NCBI RefSeq assembly: GCF_013213835.1
Contig: NZ_JABSSU010000004.1
Span: 310,001-374,000, forward strand
DNA: 64,000 nt
Reading direction: 5' to 3'
Origin: Winogradskyella sp.
GTDB lineage: Bacteria; Bacteroidota; Bacteroidia; Flavobacteriales; Flavobacteriaceae
This document shows positions 42,473 to 52,202 of the stretch, piece by piece. A model generated the notes under the pieces. The model was not told the DNA's origin and searched no databases. It worked only from the letters and a program-made list of their open reading frames with translations. The position numbers and the translations under genes are program-made. Every line of letters starts with the position of its first letter. Within the stretch, counting starts at the first letter, position 1.

Positions 42473-44821
42473 TTACTCTGAAATTGTAATTTTATGTTTT
42501 AGCTCATTTCCTAATTCATCTACAACTGTTATGGTATGCTCGCCTTCTTCGGGTAGAATTGCCATATCATGAATATCTTTTGTTGTACCAACAAATTTTT
42601 CATTGAGGTACCAATAGAGTTTCAATTCGGGTTTAGAGTGCGCAACTTTTAAAATCATTTCGTTGGTGTTACCATTAAAATCTTTGGGTAGAAAAATAGT
42701 GCTCTGCTCATTAGGATAGATAAATTCCATATGAGTGTCTGATACTTCTGCGCAATCACTTCTAAAAGGTGGCAGTTCTTTATAAAACGGATTTTTATTC
42801 TTGTAATAATGCGCTAGCAATGGCGGCAACATAAACCACGCTTTATTTTTTATGTTCGAAATAGGCTCACAAGAGGAATTCACTTGATAACTTTCAGAAG
42901 TATCTAAATGCACTAATTTATGATATGGACACGGCTCAGTTTTTTGTCCACTGGCTTGAATGTATCTCATTTCGGTATCATCACAAATTGAAGATGCTCT
43001 ATAGCCACTTGTTTTGCAAATATTGACTTCTAGCATTTCGTCATACGGTTTTGCAAACCAATCACTTCTAGGTAATATATCAAATATATCGAACAAAATA
43101 GGTGCAGCAGTTTGTACACCTACCAAACCAGGTCTACCTTCACCATCGGCATTGCCAACCCAGACACCTACCACATAATCTTTGGTTGTACCGATAGCCC
43201 AAGCGTCTCTAAAACCAAAACTTGTTCCGGTTTTCCAAGCGATGTCTTGCGATGAATCATAGATTTCCCAACTTTCATCACTTTCAGGTCTGTTGACCTG
43301 TTTCATACTTTCAAAAGTGAGATAGATAGAAGCAGCATCAAAAATAGTTTTCTCATCAGAAAGTTTTCCGAAGTCTAAGGTATTATTAAAATGATATGTT
43401 GGTTGAATAAATTCGTTGGAAAAATATTGACTCGAATTATCATTAAAATGATTTAAAGTCGAAGCCATTGCTGCGTAACTTTTGCACAAATCCCAAAGGT
43501 TGCTTTCTGCACCACCTAAAACCAGTGAAAGCCCATAATGATTAGCATTGTATTTTAAATCTTTAAGCTCTAGCTGTTTTAAATAATGGTAAAATCTATC
43601 TAGCCCAAACTCTTGAAGCATTCTTACTGAAGGCACGTTTAAAGAACGCGAAAGTGCTTCATTAGCAGGTACGGCACCATCATAAGTTTTATCATAATTT
43701 TCTGGTTGGTAGCTACCAAATTGTGTAGGTACGTCGGCCACTAAAGTATGAGGTAAGAGGTCGCCAGCATCAAGCATTGCTGCATATAAAAAAGGCTTCA
43801 AAATACTACCTGTGCTTCTTGGTTTGTCAATAATATCTACACTTTTTTGATGGGTTTTATCTGTTGGTGAGTTGCCGATATAAGTCAATACTTCTCGTGT
43901 ATTCACATCTAAAACTAATACCGAAATATTATAGATTTCATTCTGTTTTAGTAGATTATAGTGCTGCTTTACTATAGCATTTGACTGTTCTTGAAGATTG
44001 ATATTCAAAGTCGTTTTTACGTATTTTCCTTTTTCACTTTTTGCAATTTTTTGAAGCAGATGAGGTGTAATTTGAGGTAATGGATATGGTTTTTGAGGTA
44101 AATCTTCAGCAATAGAAAGTTCATAGGTTAATTGGTCTATAGTACCATTTTCTAATAGTTTTTTGAGTAATCGGTTGCGTTTATCAAGTAGACGTTTTTG
44201 ATTTTTCCCAGGGTAAATTAAACTTGGTGCATTTGGCAAAACAGCAAGTGTTGCACTTTCTGCCCATGATAAATTGTGAGCACTTCTATTAAAATAGCGC
44301 CAAGACGCCGCATCAATACCAACAACGTTGCCGCCAAAAGGCGCATGACTCGCATAGAGGTTTAGAATTTTATCTTTTGACAATCTGAATTCTAATCGTG
44401 TGGCGAGAATCATTTCTTTTAGTTTCTCAACATAGGTTCTCGGTTTTCCTTTTCGAGATAAACGAATAACTTGTTGTGTAATGGTGCTTCCACCACGTTT
44501 TACAGAGCCCGAACTTATATTCTGTTTTAAAGCCTTAAAAATTGAAATAGGATTAAATCCTGGATGCTTGTAGAAATACTCGTCTTCAAATTGAAGAATA
44601 CAGGTTTTAAATTTATTAGGAACACTATCTGTAACAGGAAATCGCCATTGCCCATCATCAGCAATTAATGCGCCTAATAGTTCTTCGTCAGCACTAGTAA
44701 TAACTGTTGCTGTTGGGTCTTTGAATAGTTGTTTTGGTAAACAGAAATAGTAGGCAACCAAAAGGCACAAAATCACTATCGATTTTTTCTTGTTGCGTTT
44801 TATGTAGTTTACTAATTTCAA
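42473..44821 (-). CDS. pbpC: penicillin-binding protein 1C
   Basis: 782 residues. A cytoplasmic basic start and one membrane helix (about 13-28) precede the GT51 transglycosylase domain (FEDEYFYKHPGFNP with the catalytic E, then RGGSTITQQVIRL). The transpeptidase domain has nucleophile S339 in STGSILKPF and the KTG box in AWKTGTSFGFRDAW. The C-terminal 90 residues are the BiPBP_C beta domain characteristic of PBP1C. It builds peptidoglycan at the inner membrane. PBP1C genes often sit next to a bacterial alpha-2-macroglobulin; here that gene is upstream on the same strand but separated by two genes. Confidence 0.95.
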   Translation of the reverse strand: MKLVNYIKRNKKKSIVILCLLVAYYFCLPKQLFKDPTATVITSADEELLGALIADDGQWRFPVTDSVPNKFKTCILQFEDEYFYKHPGFNPISIFKALKQNISSGSVKRGGSTITQQVIRLSRKGKPRTYVEKLKEMILATRLEFRLSKDKILNLYASHAPFGGNVVGIDAASWRYFNRSAHNLSWAESATLAVLPNAPSLIYPGKNQKRLLDKRNRLLKKLLENGTIDQLTYELSIAEDLPQKPYPLPQITPHLLQKIAKSEKGKYVKTTLNINLQEQSNAIVKQHYNLLKQNEIYNISVLVLDVNTREVLTYIGNSPTDKTHQKSVDIIDKPRSTGSILKPFLYAAMLDAGDLLPHTLVADVPTQFGSYQPENYDKTYDGAVPANEALSRSLNVPSVRMLQEFGLDRFYHYLKQLELKDLKYNANHYGLSLVLGGAESNLWDLCKSYAAMASTLNHFNDNSSQYFSNEFIQPTYHFNNTLDFGKLSDEKTIFDAASIYLTFESMKQVNRPESDESWEIYDSSQDIAWKTGTSFGFRDAWAIGTTKDYVVGVWVGNADGEGRPGLVGVQTAAPILFDIFDILPRSDWFAKPYDEMLEVNICKTSGYRASSICDDTEMRYIQASGQKTEPCPYHKLVHLDTSESYQVNSSCEPISNIKNKAWFMLPPLLAHYYKNKNPFYKELPPFRSDCAEVSDTHMEFIYPNEQSTIFLPKDFNGNTNEMILKVAHSKPELKLYWYLNEKFVGTTKDIHDMAILPEEGEHTITVVDELGNELKHKITISE

Positions 44822-44894
44822 ATTGTTTAAAGTTGTAATTGTAGAGAGATTACTTCGTCATTCGTACCTCATTCCTCGTATTGACAGATGATCA

Positions 44895-44922
44895 TGTCAT
44901 TGCGAGCTTCGCAAAGCAATCT
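44895..44922. repeat. GTCATTGCGAG-type palindromic repeat
   Basis: TGTCATTGCGAGCTTCGCAAAGCAATCT contains the palindrome TTGCGAGCTTCGCAA. It is a common short intergenic repeat style of Flavobacteriia and lies between pbpC and the monooxygenase-like gene. Confidence 0.65.
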
Positions 44923-44962
44923 TTTGTTGCAATGAGATACTGAAACTTATTAAATGAAAAAA

Positions 44963-45277
44963 TTAGTTCGCTTTTTCAAATTCATACTCACGTTCTACTT
45001 TACAAATACGAACATTATACCAGTTGTACCATTGCTCACGACCTTTTTGTTGCGCGAATAAATGTTGTGTGTTTGCTTTCCAAGCTTTAATGGCTTCTAA
45101 ACTTTTCCAATAACTCACTGTAATACCAACAGTATTTCTAGCACTTTCAATACCAATATAGCCTTTCTGTTCTTTAGCTAGGTTTTCCATTTTCTCGGCC
45201 ATTTCAGAATAGCCTTCAATATTTTCAGTTTGTGTTGATGTGAATATTACAGCGTAATATGGAAGTTTTGTTTTCAT
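44963..45277 (-). CDS. antibiotic biosynthesis monooxygenase (ABM) domain protein
   Basis: About 104 residues from the ATG at 45277 (MKTKLPYYAVIFTS). An ATG at 45292 is in frame but falls inside the palindromic repeat, so I prefer the shorter form. The ferredoxin-like ABM fold shows YYAVIFTSTQ, EQKGYIGIESARN, GITVSYWKSLEAIKAWK and the final QWYNWYNVRICKVEREYEF. The family includes small cofactor-free oxygenases and haem-degrading proteins; many members are uncharacterised stress proteins. Cytoplasmic. It lies between pbpC and the SH3 gene, with palindromic repeats on both sides. Confidence 0.85.
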   Translation of the reverse strand: MKTKLPYYAVIFTSTQTENIEGYSEMAEKMENLAKEQKGYIGIESARNTVGITVSYWKSLEAIKAWKANTQHLFAQQKGREQWYNWYNVRICKVEREYEFEKAN

Positions 45278-45290
45278 ATTATTTCTTTTC

Positions 45291-45364
45291 ATGTCAGGTT
45301 GAGCGTAGTCGAAAACTTATTAATTCTTGGTATAAATACCTTTCGACTGCGCTCAAGGTGACAT
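45291..45364. repeat. GTCA-tipped palindromic repeat with 24-base arms
   Basis: Left arm 45291-45314 (ATGTCAGGTTGAGCGTAGTC and four more bases) is complementary to right arm 45341-45364 (ending GCGCTCAAGGTGACAT) at 21 of 24 positions. It separates the ABM and SH3 genes. Confidence 0.8.
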
Positions 45365-45373
45365 AATTATGGC

Positions 45374-46276
45374 TCATGACCCTTTTTGGATTTCAAATTC
45401 AATGATTTTTTCAGTGATGTTATCTTCAAAATCAGTTAAAATAAATTTAATAAAAACACGGTTTTTAGTGACACTCACAGGAAAATCTTTTAAGTTTTCG
45501 ATAGACTTTATATACTCTAACCAGTCTTCTCCACACTTGTCTACAACATCTTCTTTCAGATTTGTAGCTGCCATGTCGATAAAGGTTTTCCAATCTTCAT
45601 CGGTATAAGTCAATGTCTGAAATGTATTAGATTTAATCTGCTTTAAAGGTTTCCATTCAGTATCAAATTGCGTCCATTCATTGTTGTTACATTTTGAATC
45701 TCCGCTCATAAACGAGAAACTATTTTCGTAACGTTGAAATAGACTCACATGTTTATAATCGTTATCAACTAAAACAATTTCTTTTCCTTCCGGTGAATCT
45801 GATTTGTCAACATTTACATAAGCGACGTCATCTTCTTTAAGGTCGTGATTTCTTTTGTAATCACTAGTTGCAATGTTTTTTAATTCCACATTTAAATTAT
45901 CGAATTTCACTCTAATGGTTCTGGCAATTTTATCTGGTGATAAATAGCCATCAAACACATAACCAATATGAGTTCTGGTTTCTACTTTAACCCATTTACC
46001 GCTTATCTTTTTACCAGCATCTAAGATGACTAGTTTCTTATCAGTTTCTTCAAGCACACCAATGGCTTCGCCATAAGCTAACTTACTCAGCATTTTTGCA
46101 CCAATGTCTGGTTGCTCTCTAAGTGATAAACCGCTTTCTGCAGCTACATATGCATTTTCTTGTGCAGTTAGTATTGAAATGTTAAACACTAACGCAATTG
46201 CTAAAATCATTTTTGAAAAGTTACTCACTGTACTTTTATTGTTTACGTGCTCGTGATTTTTCTTCGAAAAGTTCAT
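45374..46276 (-). CDS. exported SH3-domain protein
   Basis: 300 residues. The signal region is FSKMILAIALVFNISILTAQ; I keep the ATG at 46276 because the next one (46210) would leave the signal without a positive charge. Residues about 40-115 look like a bacterial SH3 domain (ESGLSLREQPDIGAKMLSKL, then KISGKWVKVETRTHIGYVFD), often binding peptidoglycan. The rest (about 120-300) is a beta-rich domain with no motif I recognise (RYENSFSFMSGDSKC). Likely periplasmic wall-associated. It lies between the macroglobulin and ABM genes. Confidence 0.8.
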   Translation of the reverse strand: MNFSKKNHEHVNNKSTVSNFSKMILAIALVFNISILTAQENAYVAAESGLSLREQPDIGAKMLSKLAYGEAIGVLEETDKKLVILDAGKKISGKWVKVETRTHIGYVFDGYLSPDKIARTIRVKFDNLNVELKNIATSDYKRNHDLKEDDVAYVNVDKSDSPEGKEIVLVDNDYKHVSLFQRYENSFSFMSGDSKCNNNEWTQFDTEWKPLKQIKSNTFQTLTYTDEDWKTFIDMAATNLKEDVVDKCGEDWLEYIKSIENLKDFPVSVTKNRVFIKFILTDFEDNITEKIIEFEIQKGS

Positions 46277-46366
46277 AATTCCTAAGTTTTAGATTAAACA
46301 AATTAGCGGTTTGTTCTTCTAGGATGTTTTTCTTGCCTGTCGACCGACAAGTAGTTTAGTTTGTTT

Positions 46367-46480
46367 CGTCATTTCGAATGAATTTTAAGCTTGTTAGAGC
46401 TTTCAATTTGTATCGAGAAATAGACACTGTTTGTTAACTAGTTCTCGATACGATTTACAAGTAAAACACTCGAACTGACG
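46367..46480. repeat. palindromic intergenic repeat, family A, copy 3
   Basis: Outer arms CGTCATTTCGAATG (46367-46380) and CACTCGAACTGACG (46467-46480), inner stem TATCGAGAA (46411-46419) with TTCTCGATA (46442-46450). It fills the gap between the macroglobulin and SH3 genes. A separate small palindrome, CTTGCCTGTCGACCGACAAG, lies just to its left at 46332-46351. Confidence 0.8.
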
Positions 46481-46487
46481 TTTTATC

Positions 46488-49400
46488 TTATTTCTCAACG
46501 GTTACCCATTTACCTTTATTCCTTACTAGGTAATTGTCGTTGTCATACATAGCTTCTGCTTGTGCGCCTGGTAAATAGTAGGTGCCTAAATAGGAAGCAT
46601 TCAACATTACGGTAAATGTTTTTGTGCCATAGTTACCTTTTCTATCCATATCAAAATAGAAATTAACTCTATCATCTCTAATGTCTGTATGTCTAGCCTG
46701 ACTTACAGTGGTATCTCCAAAATCTGTAAATCGTGTGTTTACAACTTCCCAACCAGAAGGAAAGACTTGAGTCAATGCAACATCTTTAACGCGCTGGCTT
46801 GTTAGGTTTGAAATACTCACTGTGGCTACAAAATCTTGACCTTGTTGTAATTTTTCAATATCAATGATATTACCTTGTAAATCCTTGTATACTGTTGAGA
46901 TTGAAAAGCCACGTTGTTCAGCTAATTCTTCACCAAGTTTTAGTTTTCCAGAGTTTAAGATTCTAACGTATACTCTATTCTGTCTTTTATTGGTAATTGA
47001 AATCTTATTTTCACCATTTTTTATTGGAATGCGACGTTGGGCCATTCCGTTTTTAGTGTCAATGGTTTCTGTTTTACCATTTATGGTGTAACTAATTTTT
47101 AAGTCTTTACCACCATTTTGAGTGATGAGTTTGCCCATTGCTAATAAACTGTATGCTGTGGTTTGAGTACTCATCCAACTATCACTAGATAACGACTTAG
47201 CAATACGTTTTGCCAATTCTATTTTCTTAGAATGATTAGTGAGTAACATGGTTTCTAATGCCATAGCTCTATTTCGGTGTATAGAACCATAAGTGTAACT
47301 ATCACCTTCTTCAGATTGAAAATCCACATTAGCAGTTTTTGATATGGCATCGCTAGCTTCTTTCTGTCCTGCAAGCGCATATGCTGCCGCTAATCGCCAT
47401 TTAGCGTTGTTTGATAATTCTTCAAATTCCCGCAATCTGTTCATGCTAGCCAAATCTGGACTTCCAGCCAAAGCCAGAGTATATAATCGATATGCTTGGG
47501 CAACATCACTATTGTAATATCTGTAGCTTGGTCTCCAATCTCTAGCAGCTTGCTTTTGATAATTTATCCAATTGCTCTTAAACGCTAATGGCAATACAAA
47601 TCCTTTTTTCTCAGCTTCAATCATAAAATGACCAGCATAACTTGTGCCCCAATCATTCGCTGTGTTTTCTCCAATCCAATAACTCAAGCCACCATTTGGT
47701 CTTTGGAAACGACCTAAACGTTTAATCCCATTTTCAATATTTCGCTGTACTTGAGCTTTCTTTTGGTCGGTTAAATCGAAAATATCAGCTAAATATAATT
47801 GTGGAAATACACTAGATGTTGTTTGTTCTACACAACCATGTGGATACTGAATAAGATATGCCATACGTCTCGAAAAATCCATTGGTGGAAGTGTTGAAAA
47901 TTCAACCATTGCGCTATTTGTACCACGCACACCAAAGGTTGCAAAATCTATTGTAGCATTTGCAGAAGCTTCAATTTCCTTATCAATCACTTTTGAAGTC
48001 ATTGGGTTTGGATTCACTACATCAATTTCTACTTTATACGTTGATTTTTCTCCGTTTCCAGTTGCAATGACTTCGATGGTATTGATGCCTTTAGCTTTAG
48101 TAACATCGAGTTCAAAATATGCCATTTTTTCGTCTGGCTTATTAAACTGAAGTGATTGTGTGTTGTTTCCTTTTATTGTAATACCGTCGCTTAGCTTTAA
48201 AGATAAGTTGACGTTTTTCACCTTTTTTTCCATCGCAAAAACGGTTACTGGTAAGGTTACTTTTTCGCCAGGACTAAGTTTTCGAGGTAAGCTTGCTAAC
48301 ACCATTAAAGGTTTTTTGACTTTTACAGATTTTTCTGCGCTACCATAAGCTTCCTCATTATTGTTACCAGCAACAACCATTGTGCGAACCGCACCAACAT
48401 AATTTGGCATTTTAAGTTGATGTGTTTTTGTGATACCAGGTTTTAAAACAAAAGGTCCTAAATAGGTAACAACTGGTTTAAAGCGATTCGCTTTTTTATT
48501 CTTTCCTTTAGCGGCACTACCATCACCACCAATGGCAAATACTTGGTCTATACTGCCAGAATATGCACCAACAACATGATCAAAAATGTCCCAAGTTTTC
48601 ACTCCTAAAGCTTCTCTTGCGTTGAATGTATTCCAAGCATTTGGCGTTTTAAATCTGGTTAAATCTAACAGACCTTCTTCAACAACAGCAATAGTATAGG
48701 TCATTGGTTTGTTGTTCTTTTCAGACACTTTTATTTCATAAGATTGTTCTGGTCTAATAGCATCTGGCATTGTAATTTGAGGTTCTAATTTTGTTGCAGG
48801 GTTTTCAACCATCATTGGAATTACTCCATACAAACGCACAGGTAAATCGTTTGAAGTAATCGCATGTGGTTGTAGCAATGATATATTAACAAACACATTT
48901 GGTGCCATATCTTTTGTTACCGCAATGTCAACAGTGGTTTCTCCTGGTTTTGTTTTTACCCATTGGTGTTGTAAAACCTCAGTACCATTTTCTATACTTA
49001 CAAGTGCACGTCCTTCGCTACCAGATGGAAAGGTTAATTTCGCAGTTTCACCAACATTATATTTTTCTTTGTCCGTTGAAAAGATGAGCATTTTTGCAGC
49101 TTCTTTATCCATTCCTGGTGAATTAGACCACCAATTTTTATAAAAATATGCTATGCGACCTGTGGCGTGACCACTAATTGGGTCAACAACTCTAATAAGA
49201 TACCGACCTCTATCTTTCTCAGGAATATTGATGTTGAGTGTTGCTTTTCCTTTGGCATCTGTATCAATAAGATATTGCTGAATAGGTCTGTGATAGTTGC
49301 TAGACACGTAACTCGATAAATTTTCGTAAGATGAATTCCACCACCAACGCCATTCAATTTTATAGATTTTTACTTCTAGATTTTTACGTTGAATTGGCTT

Positions 49401-52079
49401 GCCTTCAGCAGTTACGGTGGCGATATCAAACGTATGATTTTCATCTGTAAAGAACGAACCATAGTTATTCCCTTTTGGCGACTTTAAGCCCACAAAACTT
49501 TCGTATGGTGCATAAGGCATTGTAAATGCATCTAGTGAGAAATCTCCACCATTTTCGAAAGCTCTTACTAAGAATTGGGCATTTAGCATTCCTGGTGCGT
49601 TCTTTCCAATATTAAGCTCAGCGTTAATTTGTGCTTTTCCATTTTCGTCTAAATCACCTTCATAAACATTGATTTCTTCAGAATTAAATGTTTTAGTTGG
49701 GTCGCTAAACACATAGTTTTTGTAACCATTAAAGCTTGTATATTTTGTAGTAAACTTTGCTTTTACTTCAGCACTTAAATTTTTAGCTGGTGCACCATGA
49801 AGCCAAGCCACATCTAAATTACCTTCTAATGTTTTATCGTTAGAGAGTACTTCGTCTTTAAAGTCTATTTTAATTTTAAGACGGTTTGGTTTTACGGTTT
49901 CAATCTTTAGGCTTTTAGCAAATTTTGCACCACCAACAGAAACCGTTGCATTGTAATTTCCAGTTTTATAATCAGGCGACGTTGGTACCTTAAAGTCATA
50001 AAAATTATTGATATTGTCTATTGACACTTTTCTGTACACAAGCTTACCAACTGGGTCTGTGATTTCTAGTTTTACAGGATGACGTTTAGGTAATTTATTC
50101 GCTTTGTCATTTAGCATAAAGGTTAAAAATAGACTGTCTCCAGGTCTCCAAACACCGCGTTCTCCATAGATGTAGCCTTTTAAGCCACGTTGTAGTCTAT
50201 TACCCGAAACATCAAACTTACTAAGTGATAACGCGTTGCCATCAAACAGTTTAACATAGCTTGTACTTTTCCCTTTAGATATTACAGCGAATGCTGCTCT
50301 TTTTTTAATATCTACTTCAACAATTCCTTCATTATTTGTTGTCTTAGAAGCCAATTCTTGTTGCTGATAATTATACAATGATACTTTAGCTCCACTTTCT
50401 GGTTGCGTGCTTAAAATATTGGTGACAGCAAAGAAATAGCTGTTGTCATTGCCTTGCTTAGCAATCACTCCCAAGTTAGAACCGATGAGGTTTGCTGCCA
50501 CAGTTCTATTGCCATAATTGTAATAAGACTCTGTACAAGGATTATTTCTGTCTCTATATCTGTAATTGGTGTTTCTGTATCTGTAGCTTACATTATCCCA
50601 ATATTGCTCTTCTCTAAGTTCTTGCTCCTCTTCCGAAATATCTTCGGTATAAGTGAAGTCTTCCTCATAATAATCGTCATAGTAGTAATCATCATAATAG
50701 TCGTCTTCATCAACATCTGTTGTGCTAGAGTTTGAAGAACAATCGTATAACGAATAGTCGCCTTTGTAGCTCAACTCAATGCGATAAATTGCTCCTAGGT
50801 CAGCATTGAGATATTTTGATAAATCAATGCTGTAGGCTTTCCATTTTCCTGTGTTTTGAGTTGGACTTTCAATTAAGGTAATGGTTTCTTTAGCAATACG
50901 TCTTCCTACTTGTTTAATGCCATTTTCGTAGTTGCTGTTCATGTTGTTCTCTTGAAGAAATTGTAACACGTTATCTTCAAAAATCTTAATGACTCTTACA
51001 TCAACTTTACTCAGATTTACAGCTTCAAAATTGAAAGTTAAGTCTTCAGAATTTGGTAAAATTGAGCCATTACTTATTAATCTTACTTGAGGTTTTAATT
51101 CTTCAAAAATAATGGTTCTAGTCAATGGATTTTTTAGTTTGAATCCATCGGTATTCTTAATTCCTGTGAAGACATCAACTTTAATTTCTCCAACCAATTT
51201 CGTGTTCGGATAGACTTTAAGCACATTGCCGTTAACCACATATTTTGGGTCTTTTACATTCTGAATAGTCACTAAACCTTCAAAATTTTGTTGTTTTTTT
51301 ATTGGATCAGAAAAGTTGATAGATAAGTATTGTTCTGGGTTTTGAACAACGCTAGTTTCAACAATAGTAAAGTTGTTTTTACCAGGAATCAAAATGTCGT
51401 TGTCACCTTTATTATCTGCTTTAATGGCTTTGCCATTCCATTTTACATTGACTTTACTGTCTTCAATTTCGCGCTTAATACTGTCTATTTTGAATTCAAA
51501 ATATTTTGAAGGTGCATCATTTTCTAACCAAACAATATTTAAGTTTTTTTTACTCTGAGAAGCAGAGATTAATTGTTTTGCATCTTCTAAGGTGATGATA
51601 TCTGCAGAATGTAAGCCACCAAGCACATACTGCCATTCTTTATTATAAGATTGAAGGTCGTGCGTAGCAATATTAAAGCTCGGTTTTATGGTTTTAAATT
51701 GAAAGGTATAGTATTCAAACTCTTTTGGAACATTCTTGTAAATCTCACCAAGATTTACCGTTACCGTGTATTCTGTGTTAGGTTCTAGATTTTCATCAGG
51801 TGTAAACAGTAAGGAATGTTTGTTTAAAGCCTTTAATGTGCCTTGAATATAAGGATGCGTTTTAACAATTTTTTCTTCGATGGTTTGTTCAGCTTCCCAA
51901 CCTTCAACTTCTTCGGCTAGGTTTATTCTAATAGATTCAGAAACAGAAATACGACCTTGAGTTGTATAGCTTATATAATTCCTATACTTAAAAATATTAT
52001 CTGTTTCTACAGGTGCTTTTTTGCATGAGAACGCTAACGCTAAGATGAATACGTAAGCAAAATACTTGTTGATTTGCAT
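46488..52079 (-). CDS. bacterial alpha-2-macroglobulin lipoprotein (YfhM-like) with thioester
   Basis: 1863 residues. Lipobox LAFSC (C19). Domain order by eye: N-terminal MG-type domains (about 40-440), a low-complexity acidic/tyrosine insert (about 452-500), further MG domains and the A2M_N region (VVRPGDSLFLTF-like WRPGDSLFLTFML near 640), the A2M domain (LVLASLPRKLSPGEKV-like segment near 1260), then the thioester motif GCVEQ with C1416, followed by the alpha-toroid (RPNGGLSYW, WGTSYAGHFMIEAEKKG). The intact CxEQ means it can covalently trap proteases. It guards the periplasm and works with PBP1C to repair walls; pbpC lies downstream on the same strand. Confidence 0.93.
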   Translation of the reverse strand: MQINKYFAYVFILALAFSCKKAPVETDNIFKYRNYISYTTQGRISVSESIRINLAEEVEGWEAEQTIEEKIVKTHPYIQGTLKALNKHSLLFTPDENLEPNTEYTVTVNLGEIYKNVPKEFEYYTFQFKTIKPSFNIATHDLQSYNKEWQYVLGGLHSADIITLEDAKQLISASQSKKNLNIVWLENDAPSKYFEFKIDSIKREIEDSKVNVKWNGKAIKADNKGDNDILIPGKNNFTIVETSVVQNPEQYLSINFSDPIKKQQNFEGLVTIQNVKDPKYVVNGNVLKVYPNTKLVGEIKVDVFTGIKNTDGFKLKNPLTRTIIFEELKPQVRLISNGSILPNSEDLTFNFEAVNLSKVDVRVIKIFEDNVLQFLQENNMNSNYENGIKQVGRRIAKETITLIESPTQNTGKWKAYSIDLSKYLNADLGAIYRIELSYKGDYSLYDCSSNSSTTDVDEDDYYDDYYYDDYYEEDFTYTEDISEEEQELREEQYWDNVSYRYRNTNYRYRDRNNPCTESYYNYGNRTVAANLIGSNLGVIAKQGNDNSYFFAVTNILSTQPESGAKVSLYNYQQQELASKTTNNEGIVEVDIKKRAAFAVISKGKSTSYVKLFDGNALSLSKFDVSGNRLQRGLKGYIYGERGVWRPGDSLFLTFMLNDKANKLPKRHPVKLEITDPVGKLVYRKVSIDNINNFYDFKVPTSPDYKTGNYNATVSVGGAKFAKSLKIETVKPNRLKIKIDFKDEVLSNDKTLEGNLDVAWLHGAPAKNLSAEVKAKFTTKYTSFNGYKNYVFSDPTKTFNSEEINVYEGDLDENGKAQINAELNIGKNAPGMLNAQFLVRAFENGGDFSLDAFTMPYAPYESFVGLKSPKGNNYGSFFTDENHTFDIATVTAEGKPIQRKNLEVKIYKIEWRWWWNSSYENLSSYVSSNYHRPIQQYLIDTDAKGKATLNINIPEKDRGRYLIRVVDPISGHATGRIAYFYKNWWSNSPGMDKEAAKMLIFSTDKEKYNVGETAKLTFPSGSEGRALVSIENGTEVLQHQWVKTKPGETTVDIAVTKDMAPNVFVNISLLQPHAITSNDLPVRLYGVIPMMVENPATKLEPQITMPDAIRPEQSYEIKVSEKNNKPMTYTIAVVEEGLLDLTRFKTPNAWNTFNAREALGVKTWDIFDHVVGAYSGSIDQVFAIGGDGSAAKGKNKKANRFKPVVTYLGPFVLKPGITKTHQLKMPNYVGAVRTMVVAGNNNEEAYGSAEKSVKVKKPLMVLASLPRKLSPGEKVTLPVTVFAMEKKVKNVNLSLKLSDGITIKGNNTQSLQFNKPDEKMAYFELDVTKAKGINTIEVIATGNGEKSTYKVEIDVVNPNPMTSKVIDKEIEASANATIDFATFGVRGTNSAMVEFSTLPPMDFSRRMAYLIQYPHGCVEQTTSSVFPQLYLADIFDLTDQKKAQVQRNIENGIKRLGRFQRPNGGLSYWIGENTANDWGTSYAGHFMIEAEKKGFVLPLAFKSNWINYQKQAARDWRPSYRYYNSDVAQAYRLYTLALAGSPDLASMNRLREFEELSNNAKWRLAAAYALAGQKEASDAISKTANVDFQSEEGDSYTYGSIHRNRAMALETMLLTNHSKKIELAKRIAKSLSSDSWMSTQTTAYSLLAMGKLITQNGGKDLKISYTINGKTETIDTKNGMAQRRIPIKNGENKISITNKRQNRVYVRILNSGKLKLGEELAEQRGFSISTVYKDLQGNIIDIEKLQQGQDFVATVSISNLTSQRVKDVALTQVFPSGWEVVNTRFTDFGDTTVSQARHTDIRDDRVNFYFDMDRKGNYGTKTFTVMLNASYLGTYYLPGAQAEAMYDNDNYLVRNKGKWVTVEK
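50660..50726 (-). repeat. Asp/Tyr-rich low-complexity segment inside the macroglobulin gene
   Basis: Codons GAT/GAC and TAT/TAC repeat to encode DEDDYYDDYYYDDYYEEDF, followed after about 25 residues by an Arg/Tyr-rich segment (SYRYRNTNYRYRDRN). The frame is open through both. Confidence 0.85.
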
Positions 52080-52202
52080 AGGTTGATGGATTTAGATAAA
52101 CTTCGATTAAAAAGAATGGTAGGTGCTTTCTTGTTAATTAAGTACGCCGTATTTTTTAGGTTTAGACTTTAAGGTCTTGTTAAAATGTTCTTAAAGTTAT
52201 TT

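Noticed and set aside
50454..50735. Open frame on the plus strand encoding long runs of Ile/Val
   Set aside because: It is the antisense of the Asp/Tyr-rich segment of the macroglobulin; the composition is an artefact of GAT/TAT codons read in reverse.
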